The notes: generated by a model not told the origin, from the sequence alone. A DNA stretch of 64,000 bases from Butyricimonas synergistica DSM 23225 (GCF_000379665.1 NZ_KB903359.1:969475-1033474), one strand, 5' to 3'. Positions 15,042 through 24,503 are shown, counted from the first letter of the stretch. Program-made: numbers and translations.

Positions 15042-16415
15042 ATGATATACATAGGAGCACTTATATCCATTCAATTCATTGCCCTGACTGCCTACTGGCT
15101 GTTCAAGAAGTATCACGCGCAGGCGGTGTTGCTTTTCAGCGGTTTGGCGATGTTGACTTTGGCTTTATTGCTGGGGTTCGATATTCCCGAACTGAAGAAT
15201 GCCACTGGACTGAAAGAATTTGACTTGTTCAAAGTGATACAGGAGATTTTCAGCGAGAAGGGTGCGGGCGTGGGATTGATGATTATGACCATCGGAGGAT
15301 TCGTGGCGTACATGAAGCATATCAAGGCAAGCGATGCCCTGGTATATGTTTCCATGCAACCGCTGTCCATCTTCCGGAAGTACCCCTATCTCGCCGCATC
15401 ACTGGTGATACCGATCGGGCAATTGCTGTTTATCTGTACCCCCTCGGCAACAGGATTGGGACTACTGCTGGTAGCTTCCATTTACCCGGTTCTCGTGAGC
15501 CTGGGTGTCAGCAAACTGTCTGCCGTATCGGTCATCTCGGCGTGCACCGTATTCGACATGGGACCTGCCTCGGCAAATACCGCCCGGGCTTCGGAACTCG
15601 TGGGGATGAATAACGTGATGTACTTTATCGAGCACCAGATGCCGCTGACGATCCCCATGACAATACTGCTTATGGTGGTATATTATTTCAGCAACCGCTA
15701 TTACGACAAGAAAGACGCTTTGCACAAGCAACAGGAAGAATCCAAGCAGGAAGATTTCAAAGTGGACGTACCCTTGATTTACGCCATTCTTCCGGTATTG
15801 CCGTTAATCCTCCTGATCGTATTCTCGAAATACATCCAATTGTTCAATTTCTCGGTAGAACTTGACACGACGACAGCGATGTTCATGTCATTCTTCATCG
15901 CGATCATTTTCGAATTGATACGCCAGAGAAATCTCAAGAATGTATTTGCTTCCATCAAAACCTTCTGGGACGGGATGGGCAAAGTATTTGCCAGCGTGAT
16001 CACGTTGATCGTGGCTGCCGAAGTCTTCTCCAGAGGACTAATCAGCCTCGGCTTTATCGATTCGCTGGTGATGTTCTCGCAACACATCGGCTTCTCGGGT
16101 GCAGGGATAGCCATCCTGATGACATTGCTTATCTTCGCGGCGTCCATGCTGATGGGAAGCGGGAACGCATCGTTCTTTTCGTTCGGACCGCTGGTACCCT
16201 CCATCGCGACCAAAGTGGGATTGGACGGGGTAAACATGATATTACCGATGCAACTTGCTTCCAGCATGGGACGGGCGGCATCACCTATCGCCGGGGTTAT
16301 CATTGCCATATCGGAAATCGCCGGGGTATCGTCCTTCGACCTTGCCCGCCGGAACCTGATTCCGTTATCGGTCACGATGATAGCCATGCTGGCATATCAC
16401 TTCTTTATCGGTTAA
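15042..16415 (+). CDS. dcuC: DcuC-family C4-dicarboxylate/aspartate transporter
   Basis: The 457-residue inner-membrane protein has about 12 hydrophobic segments and DcuC-family features: FSEKGAGVGLMIMTIGGFVAYMKHIKASDALV, IPIGQLLFICTPSATGLGLLLVASIYPVLVSLG, and GSGNASFFSFGPLVP. The family carries anaerobic exchange or uptake of succinate, fumarate, malate and aspartate. Its gene precedes isoaspartyl dipeptidase by three bases, suggesting that it moves aspartate or the C4-acids made from it. There is no signal peptide, and the length is normal. Confidence 0.88.
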   Translation: MIYIGALISIQFIALTAYWLFKKYHAQAVLLFSGLAMLTLALLLGFDIPELKNATGLKEFDLFKVIQEIFSEKGAGVGLMIMTIGGFVAYMKHIKASDALVYVSMQPLSIFRKYPYLAASLVIPIGQLLFICTPSATGLGLLLVASIYPVLVSLGVSKLSAVSVISACTVFDMGPASANTARASELVGMNNVMYFIEHQMPLTIPMTILLMVVYYFSNRYYDKKDALHKQQEESKQEDFKVDVPLIYAILPVLPLILLIVFSKYIQLFNFSVELDTTTAMFMSFFIAIIFELIRQRNLKNVFASIKTFWDGMGKVFASVITLIVAAEVFSRGLISLGFIDSLVMFSQHIGFSGAGIAILMTLLIFAASMLMGSGNASFFSFGPLVPSIATKVGLDGVNMILPMQLASSMGRAASPIAGVIIAISEIAGVSSFDLARRNLIPLSVTMIAMLAYHFFIG

Positions 16416-16418
16416 AGT

Positions 16419-17570
16419 ATGAATATTACAATAATAAGAAACGCGAATATATATGCCCCGGAAAAACTGGGGATGAAAGATCTTCTCGTGTGTAACGGGA
16501 AAATACTCATAGTGGATGAGAAGATCGAGTTGACGAGTGTAAAGCACTCGGAGATCGATGCCGGGGGCATGATCGTGACCCCCGGTTTCATCGATCAACA
16601 TATGCACATTATCGGCGCAGGCGGCAAAAGCGGTTATTTTTCCATTACCCCGGAAGTACAACCGAGCGAACTGATCCGCTGTGGCACGACCACGGTGGTC
16701 GGGTTGTTGGGAACCGACGGGATCACGAAAGAATTGACCACGCTGTACGCCAAATGCAAATCACTGGAACAATACGGCATCGGGGCATATATGCTCACGA
16801 GTTATTTCGCCGTACCCCCGAAAACGATTATGAAGAGCGTGACCGAGGATATGTTATTTATCGACAAGATCATCGGTTGCAAGGTTGCCATCAGTGACGA
16901 ACGTTGCTCCTTCCCGGGCAAGGAAGACCTGTTGCACCTCATCAACCAGGTACACTTGGGCGGTCTGACTTCCGGTAAAGGCGGAGTTTTACACATCCAC
17001 CTCGGGGCGTTGCCTTCCCGGATGCAACTCTTGTTGGAAATCGCACGGGAATATCCTACCCTCATCAAACATATCTCCCCTACCCACGTGGGCAGAACGG
17101 CTGCCTTATTCGAGGAAGCCATCAAGTTTGCCATCCTGGGAGGCATGATCGACATCACGACGGGAGGAACGAAATACGACGAACCTTACAAGATTTTGTT
17201 ATACGGGTTGGAAAAAGGAGTACCTATCGACCGGATGACATTCAGCAGCGACGGTAATGCCGGCATGAGCAAGAAAGACCCGGCGACGGGAGAACTCGTG
17301 TTCTACAAAGCCCCGTTACACCTGAACCTGCAACAAGTACAAAAACTGGTAAAGGAGGGCGGGCTACCGTTGGAAGACGCCCTGCGTCCCGTGACAACGA
17401 ATCCGGCTAAGAACATGACCTTACGCACGAAAGGACGTATCGCCCCGGACTGCGATGCCGATTTCTGCTTATTCGACGACGAACTGAACCTGCAAAGCGT
17501 GATCGTGGGTGGTGTGGAATGGATGCGCCGGGGACAGTTGGTAAAGGTGGGAAATTTTGAAACACTTTAA
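16419..17570 (+). CDS. iadA: Isoaspartyl dipeptidase (beta-aspartyl peptidase)
   Basis: The 383-residue cytoplasmic amidohydrolase shows the family's metal ligands: His61 and His63 in IDQHMHIIGAGG, Lys155 (carbamylated in the family) in GCKVAISD, His194 in LHIHLGALPS, His223 in PTHVGR, and Asp278 in FSSDGNAG. From memory, these sit at a constant offset of seven from E. coli IadA. The family's catalytic Tyr position falls at Tyr129-Phe130 (SYFAVPP), so that residue needs an alignment. The enzyme cuts beta-Asp-X dipeptides, releasing aspartate. Neighbours are a DcuC transporter, porins and peptidases. Confidence 0.9.
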   Translation: MNITIIRNANIYAPEKLGMKDLLVCNGKILIVDEKIELTSVKHSEIDAGGMIVTPGFIDQHMHIIGAGGKSGYFSITPEVQPSELIRCGTTTVVGLLGTDGITKELTTLYAKCKSLEQYGIGAYMLTSYFAVPPKTIMKSVTEDMLFIDKIIGCKVAISDERCSFPGKEDLLHLINQVHLGGLTSGKGGVLHIHLGALPSRMQLLLEIAREYPTLIKHISPTHVGRTAALFEEAIKFAILGGMIDITTGGTKYDEPYKILLYGLEKGVPIDRMTFSSDGNAGMSKKDPATGELVFYKAPLHLNLQQVQKLVKEGGLPLEDALRPVTTNPAKNMTLRTKGRIAPDCDADFCLFDDELNLQSVIVGGVEWMRRGQLVKVGNFETL

Positions 17571-17584
17571 CTTGAAACGAAAAG

Positions 17585-18931
17585 ATGAAAAAATATAAGT
17601 TCATATTTATGCTGTTCATGCTGGGGTTATGTTTTCCGGTTCTCTCCCAAGAGGTAGAAACGGACGACGATGACTCGGAAGCCGTAACGGCAGATTCCGA
17701 TGCAGCTAAAATCATCGTGAATAAATACCGCCTGGGTGACGGGATCACTTTCTCCGCACCGGACGGCGGGTACAATATCAACCTGCGGGGATTTATCCAG
17801 ACCACGTTTGAAACCCGGAAATACGAGGGGGACGATCAATTCTATTCCCGTTTCCGCATGAGGCGGTTACGCCTTCGCCTGTCAGGTGATGCCTGGGGCG
17901 GTAAAATAGGTTACCGTTTACAGACCGACTTCGCGCAAGCCAACGGCGGCGACGGCGAATTGAGCGGAATGTTGCTGGATGCTTTTATTTCCTATAAACC
18001 CGTGAAAGGATTGACCTTGACTTTCGGTCAGAAATCAACCCCGACCGACAACCGGGAACTGGGCATGACCTCAAACACGTTACAGTTAGTAGATCGCAGT
18101 AAACTATCTTCCTATTTCGGTTCTATCCGGGAAGTGGGTATTTTCGTGGACGGTTCCTTCCGTGTAGGACACACGGGATACATACGCCCCTCGGTCACCA
18201 TCACGGACGGGGACGGCAGTGCCACCTTTACCCGCCGCCACGGGGGATTCAAATACGGTGCCCGTGTCAACTATCTGCCCTTCGGGTTATTCCGTGCTTA
18301 CGGGGAAAGCCGGGGCGGGGATATGGCAAGGGAAGTCACCCCGAAACTCTCTATCGGTACGGCTTTCAGTTACAATGTCGGGATCAGTGACCGGAGGGGA
18401 CGGGAAAGCGGTTCCATCCTCTACCTGAACGACGAGAACAAGGAAGCATTGCCGGATTACATCAAATTCGTGGCAGACTTCCACTTCAAATACATGGGAT
18501 TCTCCGTGCTGGGGGAATACGTGAAAACCTGGGCACACGTGCCAAGTGAAATCACGCAGCGGGTCAGAAACGACGGGACGACCTCGACAGACTTCAGCGG
18601 CGACATGAAAAAATACGTAAAGGCTCGTATGATGCTGGGTTCCGGGTACAATATCCAAGCCGGATATATGTTCCCCAACCGCCTCTCCATCGATGCCCGT
18701 TACACGCATTTCGACCCGGCAAAAGATTCGTTCCTGCATAACGAACTTTATTTCAACCGGAATAACTTTTATGAAATCGGCGTCGGCAAATACCTGACGA
18801 AATCATACGCCGTGAAGGTACAAGCCTCCGTCGTATTCGTGGATGCCGAACCGGGCAGTAAAAACGTGAACAGCGTGGTGACCGAGGGGAACGAAACCCT
18901 TTTCCAAGCCATGATTCAATTCTCATTCTAA
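17585..18931 (+). CDS. OprO/OprP-type outer-membrane porin (first of two)
   Basis: The 448-residue product has signal peptide MKKYKFIFMLFMLGLCFPVLSQ and then a short acidic spacer (ETDDDDSEA). The barrel has porin O/P features: YNINLRGFIQTTFETRKY, FRMRRLRLRLSGDAWGGKIGYRLQTDFA, LTFGQKSTPTDNRELGMTSNTLQLVDRS and a last strand QAMIQFSF ending in Phe. The family forms trimeric pores selective for anions, which fits acidic peptides or phosphate. A paralogue follows two genes later. Confidence 0.85.
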   Translation: MKKYKFIFMLFMLGLCFPVLSQEVETDDDDSEAVTADSDAAKIIVNKYRLGDGITFSAPDGGYNINLRGFIQTTFETRKYEGDDQFYSRFRMRRLRLRLSGDAWGGKIGYRLQTDFAQANGGDGELSGMLLDAFISYKPVKGLTLTFGQKSTPTDNRELGMTSNTLQLVDRSKLSSYFGSIREVGIFVDGSFRVGHTGYIRPSVTITDGDGSATFTRRHGGFKYGARVNYLPFGLFRAYGESRGGDMAREVTPKLSIGTAFSYNVGISDRRGRESGSILYLNDENKEALPDYIKFVADFHFKYMGFSVLGEYVKTWAHVPSEITQRVRNDGTTSTDFSGDMKKYVKARMMLGSGYNIQAGYMFPNRLSIDARYTHFDPAKDSFLHNELYFNRNNFYEIGVGKYLTKSYAVKVQASVVFVDAEPGSKNVNSVVTEGNETLFQAMIQFSF

Positions 18932-18943
18932 TAACCGCAAAAG

Positions 18944-20485
18944 ATGAATACGATGATAAGATATTTATTGACATTATTGATTCTCGTGCAAGTCGGCTCG
19001 CTTTGGGCACAACAGCCTGCCAAGGTTGCCAAAAAGTATTTCCCTGACCCCGAGATGGATATTCAGACGCCGTGGTTCCAGAAAGGAAGAAAGTTCACGA
19101 CTTACAACGAGATGATGGCATACATCCGCCAGCTCGTGAGCCAACACCCCGACAAAGCAACTTTGAATTTTATCGGCAAGACACAAGAGGGCAAAGAGAT
19201 TCCTGCCGTAACGATAGCCGGTAAGACCAGAAACACGAAAATGAGAGTACTGTTTCTCGGACGGGTACACGGCGACGAACCGGGTAGTACCGAGAGTATG
19301 CTCTACACGATGGAACGCCTGTTGAACGACCCGGACTTGGCTTACTTGTTGCAACGCCTGGAAATCACGATTATCCCGATGGTTAACATCGACGGGGGCA
19401 ATCGTCTGGAACGGGCTACCGCCAACACGTTAGACCTGAACCGGGATCAAAGCAAACTCGAAACACCGGAAGCCGTGGTTCTACGGACATTCTACAACAA
19501 TTACAGTCCGCAAGTCGTGATCGATTTCCACGAGTTCCAGCCCCTGCGTGCCGACTACACGCTAATCAGCACGGATAACATCACCAATTCGTTCGACGCC
19601 ATGTTCCTGTACACGGGTAACCTGAATGTACCGCAAGAATTGCGTGACCTTACCGCCAAGAAATTTGTAGGAAATGCCCGCGAGGCACTTGACCACAACG
19701 GACTGCGCCACCACGATTATTTCACCACCTCGAAGAAATTCGGCGAAGTGATCTTCAACGTGGGCGGTATCAATCCCCGTTCAACAGCAAACGCCTTCTC
19801 CCTAGGCAATTCTGTTGCCATATTAATGGAATTGCGAGGAGTCAAAATCGGTAAGACGTCCTTGAAACGCAGAGTGTACACCGCCTTCACGCTGGCAGAG
19901 TCTTACTTGAAAACGGCATACGACAACTTCGACGAGGTGATGAGCACCACAGCACAGGCAGCCCGCACGAAAAATGACATCGTGGTTACCAGCAAAGCCA
20001 AGACCGTGGACGACTATGTACTTCCGTTTATCAGCATGAACACGAACAAAATCGTGGAACTGGAAGTAAATGCCAACTTGTCGTTGGAATCCACTCCTAC
20101 CCTCACCCGGAAACGTCCGGCAGCTTATTATATTTCGTCTTCACACCCGGAGATTGCCAATAAACTCAAACAACTGGGAGTAACGGTAGAAACGTTGACC
20201 GCCCCCGTTACCGTCGAAGTGGAAGCCTACACGGTAGACTCGCACAAGGCAGAATACACGCTATTCGAGAAATTTTACCCCGTGAAGGTGAAAACAAGTG
20301 TTACCGCCAAACAAGTAACCTTCCCTGTCGGCTCGTTCGTGGTTCCCATGAACCAGAAGAACGGCAACGTGGCAGCCTCGGTTCTCGAACCGGAAGCCCC
20401 GAACGGTTTTATCAACTATCGGGTTTACGAAACAAAGCAAGGAGAGGAATTACCGGTCTACCGGAAAATGAACAGTGAAAAATAA
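18944..20485 (+). CDS. M14-family zinc carboxypeptidase, exported
   Basis: The 513-residue product has signal peptide MNTMIRYLLTLLILVQVGSLWAQ. The M14 domain spans about residues 45-330. Zinc ligands are in LGRVHGDEPGSTE (H..E) and VVIDFHEFQPL (His); NIDGGNRLERATANTLDLNRD holds the substrate-binding Asn-Arg region; and AILMELRG carries the catalytic Glu. The C-terminal ~180 residues are a beta-rich extension. It probably trims peptides in the periplasm or at the surface for import. It lies between two porin genes with short gaps. Confidence 0.88.
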   Translation: MNTMIRYLLTLLILVQVGSLWAQQPAKVAKKYFPDPEMDIQTPWFQKGRKFTTYNEMMAYIRQLVSQHPDKATLNFIGKTQEGKEIPAVTIAGKTRNTKMRVLFLGRVHGDEPGSTESMLYTMERLLNDPDLAYLLQRLEITIIPMVNIDGGNRLERATANTLDLNRDQSKLETPEAVVLRTFYNNYSPQVVIDFHEFQPLRADYTLISTDNITNSFDAMFLYTGNLNVPQELRDLTAKKFVGNAREALDHNGLRHHDYFTTSKKFGEVIFNVGGINPRSTANAFSLGNSVAILMELRGVKIGKTSLKRRVYTAFTLAESYLKTAYDNFDEVMSTTAQAARTKNDIVVTSKAKTVDDYVLPFISMNTNKIVELEVNANLSLESTPTLTRKRPAAYYISSSHPEIANKLKQLGVTVETLTAPVTVEVEAYTVDSHKAEYTLFEKFYPVKVKTSVTAKQVTFPVGSFVVPMNQKNGNVAASVLEPEAPNGFINYRVYETKQGEELPVYRKMNSEK

Positions 20486-20500
20486 GGGAATAACAGCAAT

Positions 20501-21724
20501 ATGAAAACATTATTTATAACTATCATAACGTTATTATCAGTGACCGCAGCAGTTGCACAGGATAATAAGAACACAGCCAAATTTGAATTGGGCAAAGGAT
20601 TGGACATCAATTTGAATAACGGCGAGTACAATTTTAACCTGAACGGGTTTATTCAGGTCTACGGGGCTTACCGCAATGAAAAAGACGGCGAGGACGAATC
20701 GGTCTTCGGCGTGAAGAATGCCTTCTTCGGGTTCAAGGGAGGTGCTTTGTACAACAAGTTTACCTTTATGTTGGAATTGAATTTCGCGGATTCCAACCCG
20801 CTGATGGATGCCTGGGCGGCTTACAATTTGAAGGACTATCTGACGATCAGCGCCGGACAGAAACAAACCTTCACGAACAACCGGGAGATGATGATGCACG
20901 AGAAGGGATTGAGCATGGCAGAACGAAGCATCGTGAGCCAATATTTTTCAGGCACGGGACGTGAACTCGGGCTTTTCTTCGAGAGCAGGTTCCATATCGG
21001 GAAAGTAGGTCTGAAACCTTCTATCGCGATCACCACGGGCGACGGCAGAAACTCGTTCGGTTCCAGCTCTATCGACGTGGACATGGGCGGTTTAAAATAC
21101 GGGGGACGTTTAGATGTACTCCCCTTGGGTGAATTCAAATCGGGCAACGACGCCGTGGGTGCAGACTTCGCACGGGAAGCAACCCCGAAACTGTTGATCG
21201 GGGGAGCCATGAGCTACAATGACGGGGCAAGCAACAGTGTAGGAGAAGGACACGGGGATTTTATCCTCTACGACAAGGACGGGAACACGCAACTCCCGGC
21301 ACTCCGCAAGATCGCTGCCGATTTGTTATTCAAATGGCAAGGTTTGAGCGTGATGGCTGAATACGTGAATACTTCGGGAACCGACCTGAAAGGCATTTAT
21401 ACCAAATCGACAGGTGATCTTCCTCTCCAACCGGAAGAGATAGCCAATTACCTAAGCATCGGCAACGGGTACAACGTGCAAGTGGGTTACATTCTGAAAA
21501 ACGGTTGGGCTTTCGATGCGCGTTATAGCAAAGTAAAACCGGAATTCAAGGAAACCGCAAAATCCGTGTTCCTTGAAACCGACGAATACGCCGTGAGCGT
21601 TGCCAAATATTTCATTGACAACCGCCTGATGTGCCAAGGTTCTTTCACTTACCTGAAAAACCCGAACCTGAAGAAGGCAAACGAGAAATTGAGCGCGGAG
21701 CTGTCATTACAAATCATATTTTAA
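20501..21724 (+). CDS. OprO/OprP-type outer-membrane porin (second of two)
   Basis: The 407-residue product has signal MKTLFITIITLLSVTAAVAQ. It is a paralogue of 17585-18931 with shared blocks: YNFNLNGFIQVYGAYRN, AGQKQTFTNNREMMMHEKGLSMAERS, GGLKYGGRLDVLPLG, and REATPKLLIGGAMSYNDG versus REVTPKLSIGTAFSYNVG in the first. The last strand is ELSLQIIF. Two related porins in one operon may differ in the size or charge of peptide passed. Confidence 0.85.
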   Translation: MKTLFITIITLLSVTAAVAQDNKNTAKFELGKGLDINLNNGEYNFNLNGFIQVYGAYRNEKDGEDESVFGVKNAFFGFKGGALYNKFTFMLELNFADSNPLMDAWAAYNLKDYLTISAGQKQTFTNNREMMMHEKGLSMAERSIVSQYFSGTGRELGLFFESRFHIGKVGLKPSIAITTGDGRNSFGSSSIDVDMGGLKYGGRLDVLPLGEFKSGNDAVGADFAREATPKLLIGGAMSYNDGASNSVGEGHGDFILYDKDGNTQLPALRKIAADLLFKWQGLSVMAEYVNTSGTDLKGIYTKSTGDLPLQPEEIANYLSIGNGYNVQVGYILKNGWAFDARYSKVKPEFKETAKSVFLETDEYAVSVAKYFIDNRLMCQGSFTYLKNPNLKKANEKLSAELSLQIIF

Positions 21725-21742
21725 TCTGAAACAAGACGTGCC

Positions 21743-22639
21743 ATGAATTTAAAAATATCCATATTACTTCTACTTTTCGGTTTCACCCTCGCCAGTTGCG
21801 AGTGGAAAAGCGATGAGGACGATCCCGTACTGAATCAATTGGGTACGGGACACGGGATAGTGACTTACACGGGGTACACCCCGTTAAAGGACAAGCCGAT
21901 AGACATTCACTTCTATATCCCGGAAGGGGACATCAAGAAAATGCCCATCGTGTTTATCCTGCCGGGCACAACCCGAAATGCCAATGACTATCTGGCAGCC
22001 TGGATGAAACATTTTGACGACCGGAAAGTGATTGCACTGGCGTTGGAATTTCCTTCCGCTTACTATTCCACAAGTGAATATATCGAGGGAAATATGTTCA
22101 AGAATAACAAAGCCCTTCCGGAAGAACAATGGTCTTACTCCGTGATCGAGGCTATTTTCGACTACGTGAAAGAAGAAACCGACAACCAGTCCACGCTGTA
22201 CAGTATGTTCGGTCACTCTGCCGGGGCACAATTCGTGCATCGCTTTGTCACCTTCAAACAAAACACGCGTCTGGACAAAGCCATCGCAGCAAATTCCGGC
22301 TGGTACACCGTGCCCGACACGCAAATTGAATACCCCTACGGGTTGAAGAATTCCGGTTTTTCGGACAAGCCAACCCTGACACATTTGTTCAGTTCCAACC
22401 TGATCGTGGCTCTAGGGGATAAGGATACCGACCCGAACGACAGTTCCCTGCGTCACACCCCGGAAGCTGACGCACAAGGATTATATCGTTATGCCCGAGG
22501 TGAATATTATTACATCCAAAGCCAACAAACCAGTCAAACCAATTCGATGATTTTCAACTGGAAAAAAGTAATCGTGAAAGGTGTGGCACACGATTTCGAG
22601 GCAATGATGGTGGAAACAGCAGACTATTTGAGTCTGTAA
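21743..22639 (+). CDS. Alpha/beta-hydrolase lipoprotein
   Basis: The 298-residue product has lipoprotein signal MNLKISILLLLFGFTLASCE. The alpha/beta-hydrolase fold has a visible triad: nucleophile Ser in FGHSAGAQFVHRF, an Asp in VALGDKDTDPND, and His in GVAHDFEAMM. The oxyanion region is VFILPGTTRNANDY. It is most like esterase/PHB-depolymerase-type hydrolases; the substrate is unknown, and in this operon a peptide or ester linked to the imported material is likely. It is the last gene before an inverted repeat. Confidence 0.8.
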   Translation: MNLKISILLLLFGFTLASCEWKSDEDDPVLNQLGTGHGIVTYTGYTPLKDKPIDIHFYIPEGDIKKMPIVFILPGTTRNANDYLAAWMKHFDDRKVIALALEFPSAYYSTSEYIEGNMFKNNKALPEEQWSYSVIEAIFDYVKEETDNQSTLYSMFGHSAGAQFVHRFVTFKQNTRLDKAIAANSGWYTVPDTQIEYPYGLKNSGFSDKPTLTHLFSSNLIVALGDKDTDPNDSSLRHTPEADAQGLYRYARGEYYYIQSQQTSQTNSMIFNWKKVIVKGVAHDFEAMMVETADYLSL

Positions 22640-22646
22640 AATTTAT

Positions 22647-22736
22647 AAATTTGTAAGGTTCACAAGTTCTTATAGCACAGTGAAACACCCCAAAAAACAA
22701 CCGTTACTTTATTAACTTCACGAACCTTACAAATTT
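22647..22736. repeat. Long inverted repeat after the isoaspartyl operon
   Basis: The arms AAATTTGTAAGGTTC (22647-22661) and GAACCTTACAAATTT (22722-22736) are a perfect 15-bp match, extended by TTTATAA with one bulge. They are separated by 60 bases. The pair starts right after the hydrolase stop. It may act as a terminator or as an mRNA-stabilising structure. Confidence 0.6.
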
Positions 22737-22752
22737 TATAAACTTATTGCTA

Positions 22753-22783
22753 TTTTATAATTCACAAGCAAATGCTATATTTG
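22753..22783 (+). promoter_or_regulatory. Promoter of the transmembrane regulator gene
   Basis: A TTTT stretch (22753-22756) is followed after 19 bases by a perfect -7 box TATATTTG (22776-22783). The box ends only 6 bases before ATG 22790, so the mRNA would be leaderless or nearly so. The next in-frame Met would cut off the signal/TM segment, so 22790 is retained as the start. Confidence 0.6.
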
Positions 22784-22789
22784 CAGTGA

Positions 22790-24289
22790 ATGAAAAACAC
22801 CAGGCAACATACCATATCTTACCTATACTCACGGTATTCCATACCCGTGGTTTTCATGTTTATACTCCTATTGGGCGTTTCCCCGGCGGGCAGGCTATCC
22901 GCACAAACGGACAATAGCAACACTGAAAAAAACGATACGATACCTCCCGACAAGAACCGGTATATTTATTTGAAGAAACGGTTACAACTTGATTTCGACA
23001 TTACCTTGCAACCGCAGCAACAAACTTATTTCGGACCACTGTTGCAAATCAATTCAAACGAGAACGAGTATTACAACCTGTTTCTGGATTACCGGAAAGG
23101 GGAATTGCAACAATTGATAGTATATTCCCGACAAAATTTAAGAAAGTTGACGATCCCCCCTTCTGCCTTAAATCCGGGACAAGCGGGATTAAAAGTAAAA
23201 CTCACCTTGTTCCAACAGCAAAAAGAATTTACGATTCAAATCGGTGATACACTATACACGATCAGCAACCTCGGGTTTGATCCCAAGGCGGGATACAAAT
23301 TCGCCTTCGTTGCCGATAAAGAGAAAGTGCTCGCCCCAGATGGCAAACCGGCATTACAGATCAGTAATATCCACTTTATAGAAACCACGAACACGCAACT
23401 TTCCAAGACGTTCTGGTATTGGTTTATTTTTATCCTTATCGTGGATTTACTCGTGTTCGGCGGTGTACAATTGCGTAAAAAACTCCTGCGCCGCAAACAA
23501 TCAGCCTCCGCTTCACAACTGGAAAGCGAGATCACGATCACCAATAACGAATCTTCGGTTTATGTGCCACAGACCGTAAATGCCATTTACCTGTTCGGAG
23601 GCTTTCACATCTACGACACCGTGGGGAATAATATCACGAAGAAATTCACGCCTTTACTGAAAGAGCTTTTCCTGTTATTGTTGGTACATACCCCGGAAAA
23701 AGGCATTACTTCCGAACGGTTGAAAGAATTGTTATGGTTCGACAAGACCGAACAAAGTGCCAAGAACAACCGGGCGGTGAATATCGGCAAATTACGTAGC
23801 CTGTTGGATACCCTCGGCGAAAACGAGGTCAGCAACAAGACCGGAAGCTGGATTCTCAACCTTAACCTGGAACAAATCTACGTGGATTATTACGATTATC
23901 TCTCGCTGGCAGCAAAAGGCAAGCTAACTACCCGGGAAGACATTCTGAAATTATTGCAGCTATCCAAACAAGGCAGCTTCCTGTATGACACGGATTACGA
24001 GTGGTTAGACCGTTACAAATCGACCGTATCGGATTACATTATCGATACTCTGGCAAGCTACACGGAAACCTCCGTGAACATCCAGACAGAACCCGATCTG
24101 GCATTACAGATTGCCGACTCCATTTCCCTTTGCGACCAACTCAACGAGTACGCCCTCCAACTACGGGTAAACGCATACGGCGCTCTCGGGAAACACTCCC
24201 TCGCCAAAAAAAGCTACGAGAAGTTCACGAAAGAATATTTCAACGCTTACGGGGAAAAATTTTCCAAATCGTTTACCGACATCCGCTAA
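22790..24289 (+). CDS. Membrane-spanning winged-helix transcriptional regulator (SARP/BTAD-like output)
   Basis: The 499-residue product has a signal/TM segment (about 18-40, VVFMFILLLGVSPAGRLSA). A periplasmic beta-rich domain spans about 45-200, and resembles a concanavalin/LamG-type sensor (LDFDITLQPQQQTYFGPLLQI..NLFLDY). A second TM follows (WYWFIFILIVDLLVFGGVQL, about 205-225), with a basic stop-transfer RKKLLRRK. The cytoplasmic part is a winged helix of the OmpR/SARP kind (LKELFLLLLVHTPEKGITSERLKELLWF..NNRAVNIGKLRSLL) plus a helical BTAD-like tail. It would sense something in the periplasm and act on DNA without a phosphorelay. Its target is unknown; it stands between the isoaspartyl operon and nadB. 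Confidence 0.75.
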   Translation: MKNTRQHTISYLYSRYSIPVVFMFILLLGVSPAGRLSAQTDNSNTEKNDTIPPDKNRYIYLKKRLQLDFDITLQPQQQTYFGPLLQINSNENEYYNLFLDYRKGELQQLIVYSRQNLRKLTIPPSALNPGQAGLKVKLTLFQQQKEFTIQIGDTLYTISNLGFDPKAGYKFAFVADKEKVLAPDGKPALQISNIHFIETTNTQLSKTFWYWFIFILIVDLLVFGGVQLRKKLLRRKQSASASQLESEITITNNESSVYVPQTVNAIYLFGGFHIYDTVGNNITKKFTPLLKELFLLLLVHTPEKGITSERLKELLWFDKTEQSAKNNRAVNIGKLRSLLDTLGENEVSNKTGSWILNLNLEQIYVDYYDYLSLAAKGKLTTREDILKLLQLSKQGSFLYDTDYEWLDRYKSTVSDYIIDTLASYTETSVNIQTEPDLALQIADSISLCDQLNEYALQLRVNAYGALGKHSLAKKSYEKFTKEYFNAYGEKFSKSFTDIR

Positions 24290-24312
24290 GGAACTTTATA
24301 CCTATTCCCGGA

Positions 24313-24448
24313 GTAATCCCAAAGTAATACTACCTCACGGCACTTTCAAAACCGTTACAAGGCACTTATATCACCGTTGGCAGAGAGCGATGTAAGTGTC
24401 CTGTTTCCGGCTTAAAACTGTCAAAAGGTAGTATTACTTTGGGATTAC
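24313..24448. repeat. 136-bp element with perfect 23-bp terminal inverted repeats
   Basis: The arms 24313-24335 (GTAATCCCAAAGTAATA..) and 24426-24448 are perfect reverse complements over 23 bases. The 90-base inside has partly symmetric segments (GGCACTTATATC / GATGTAAGTGTCC). No ORF and no clear target-site duplication. It looks like a miniature inverted-repeat element or a strongly folded RNA between the regulator and nadB. Confidence 0.75.
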
Positions 24449-24503
24449 CTTGGGATCTCGATAAGAAAAGTCATTTTTCAAGCATTTAGCTTGCGGCTTT
24501 TTA

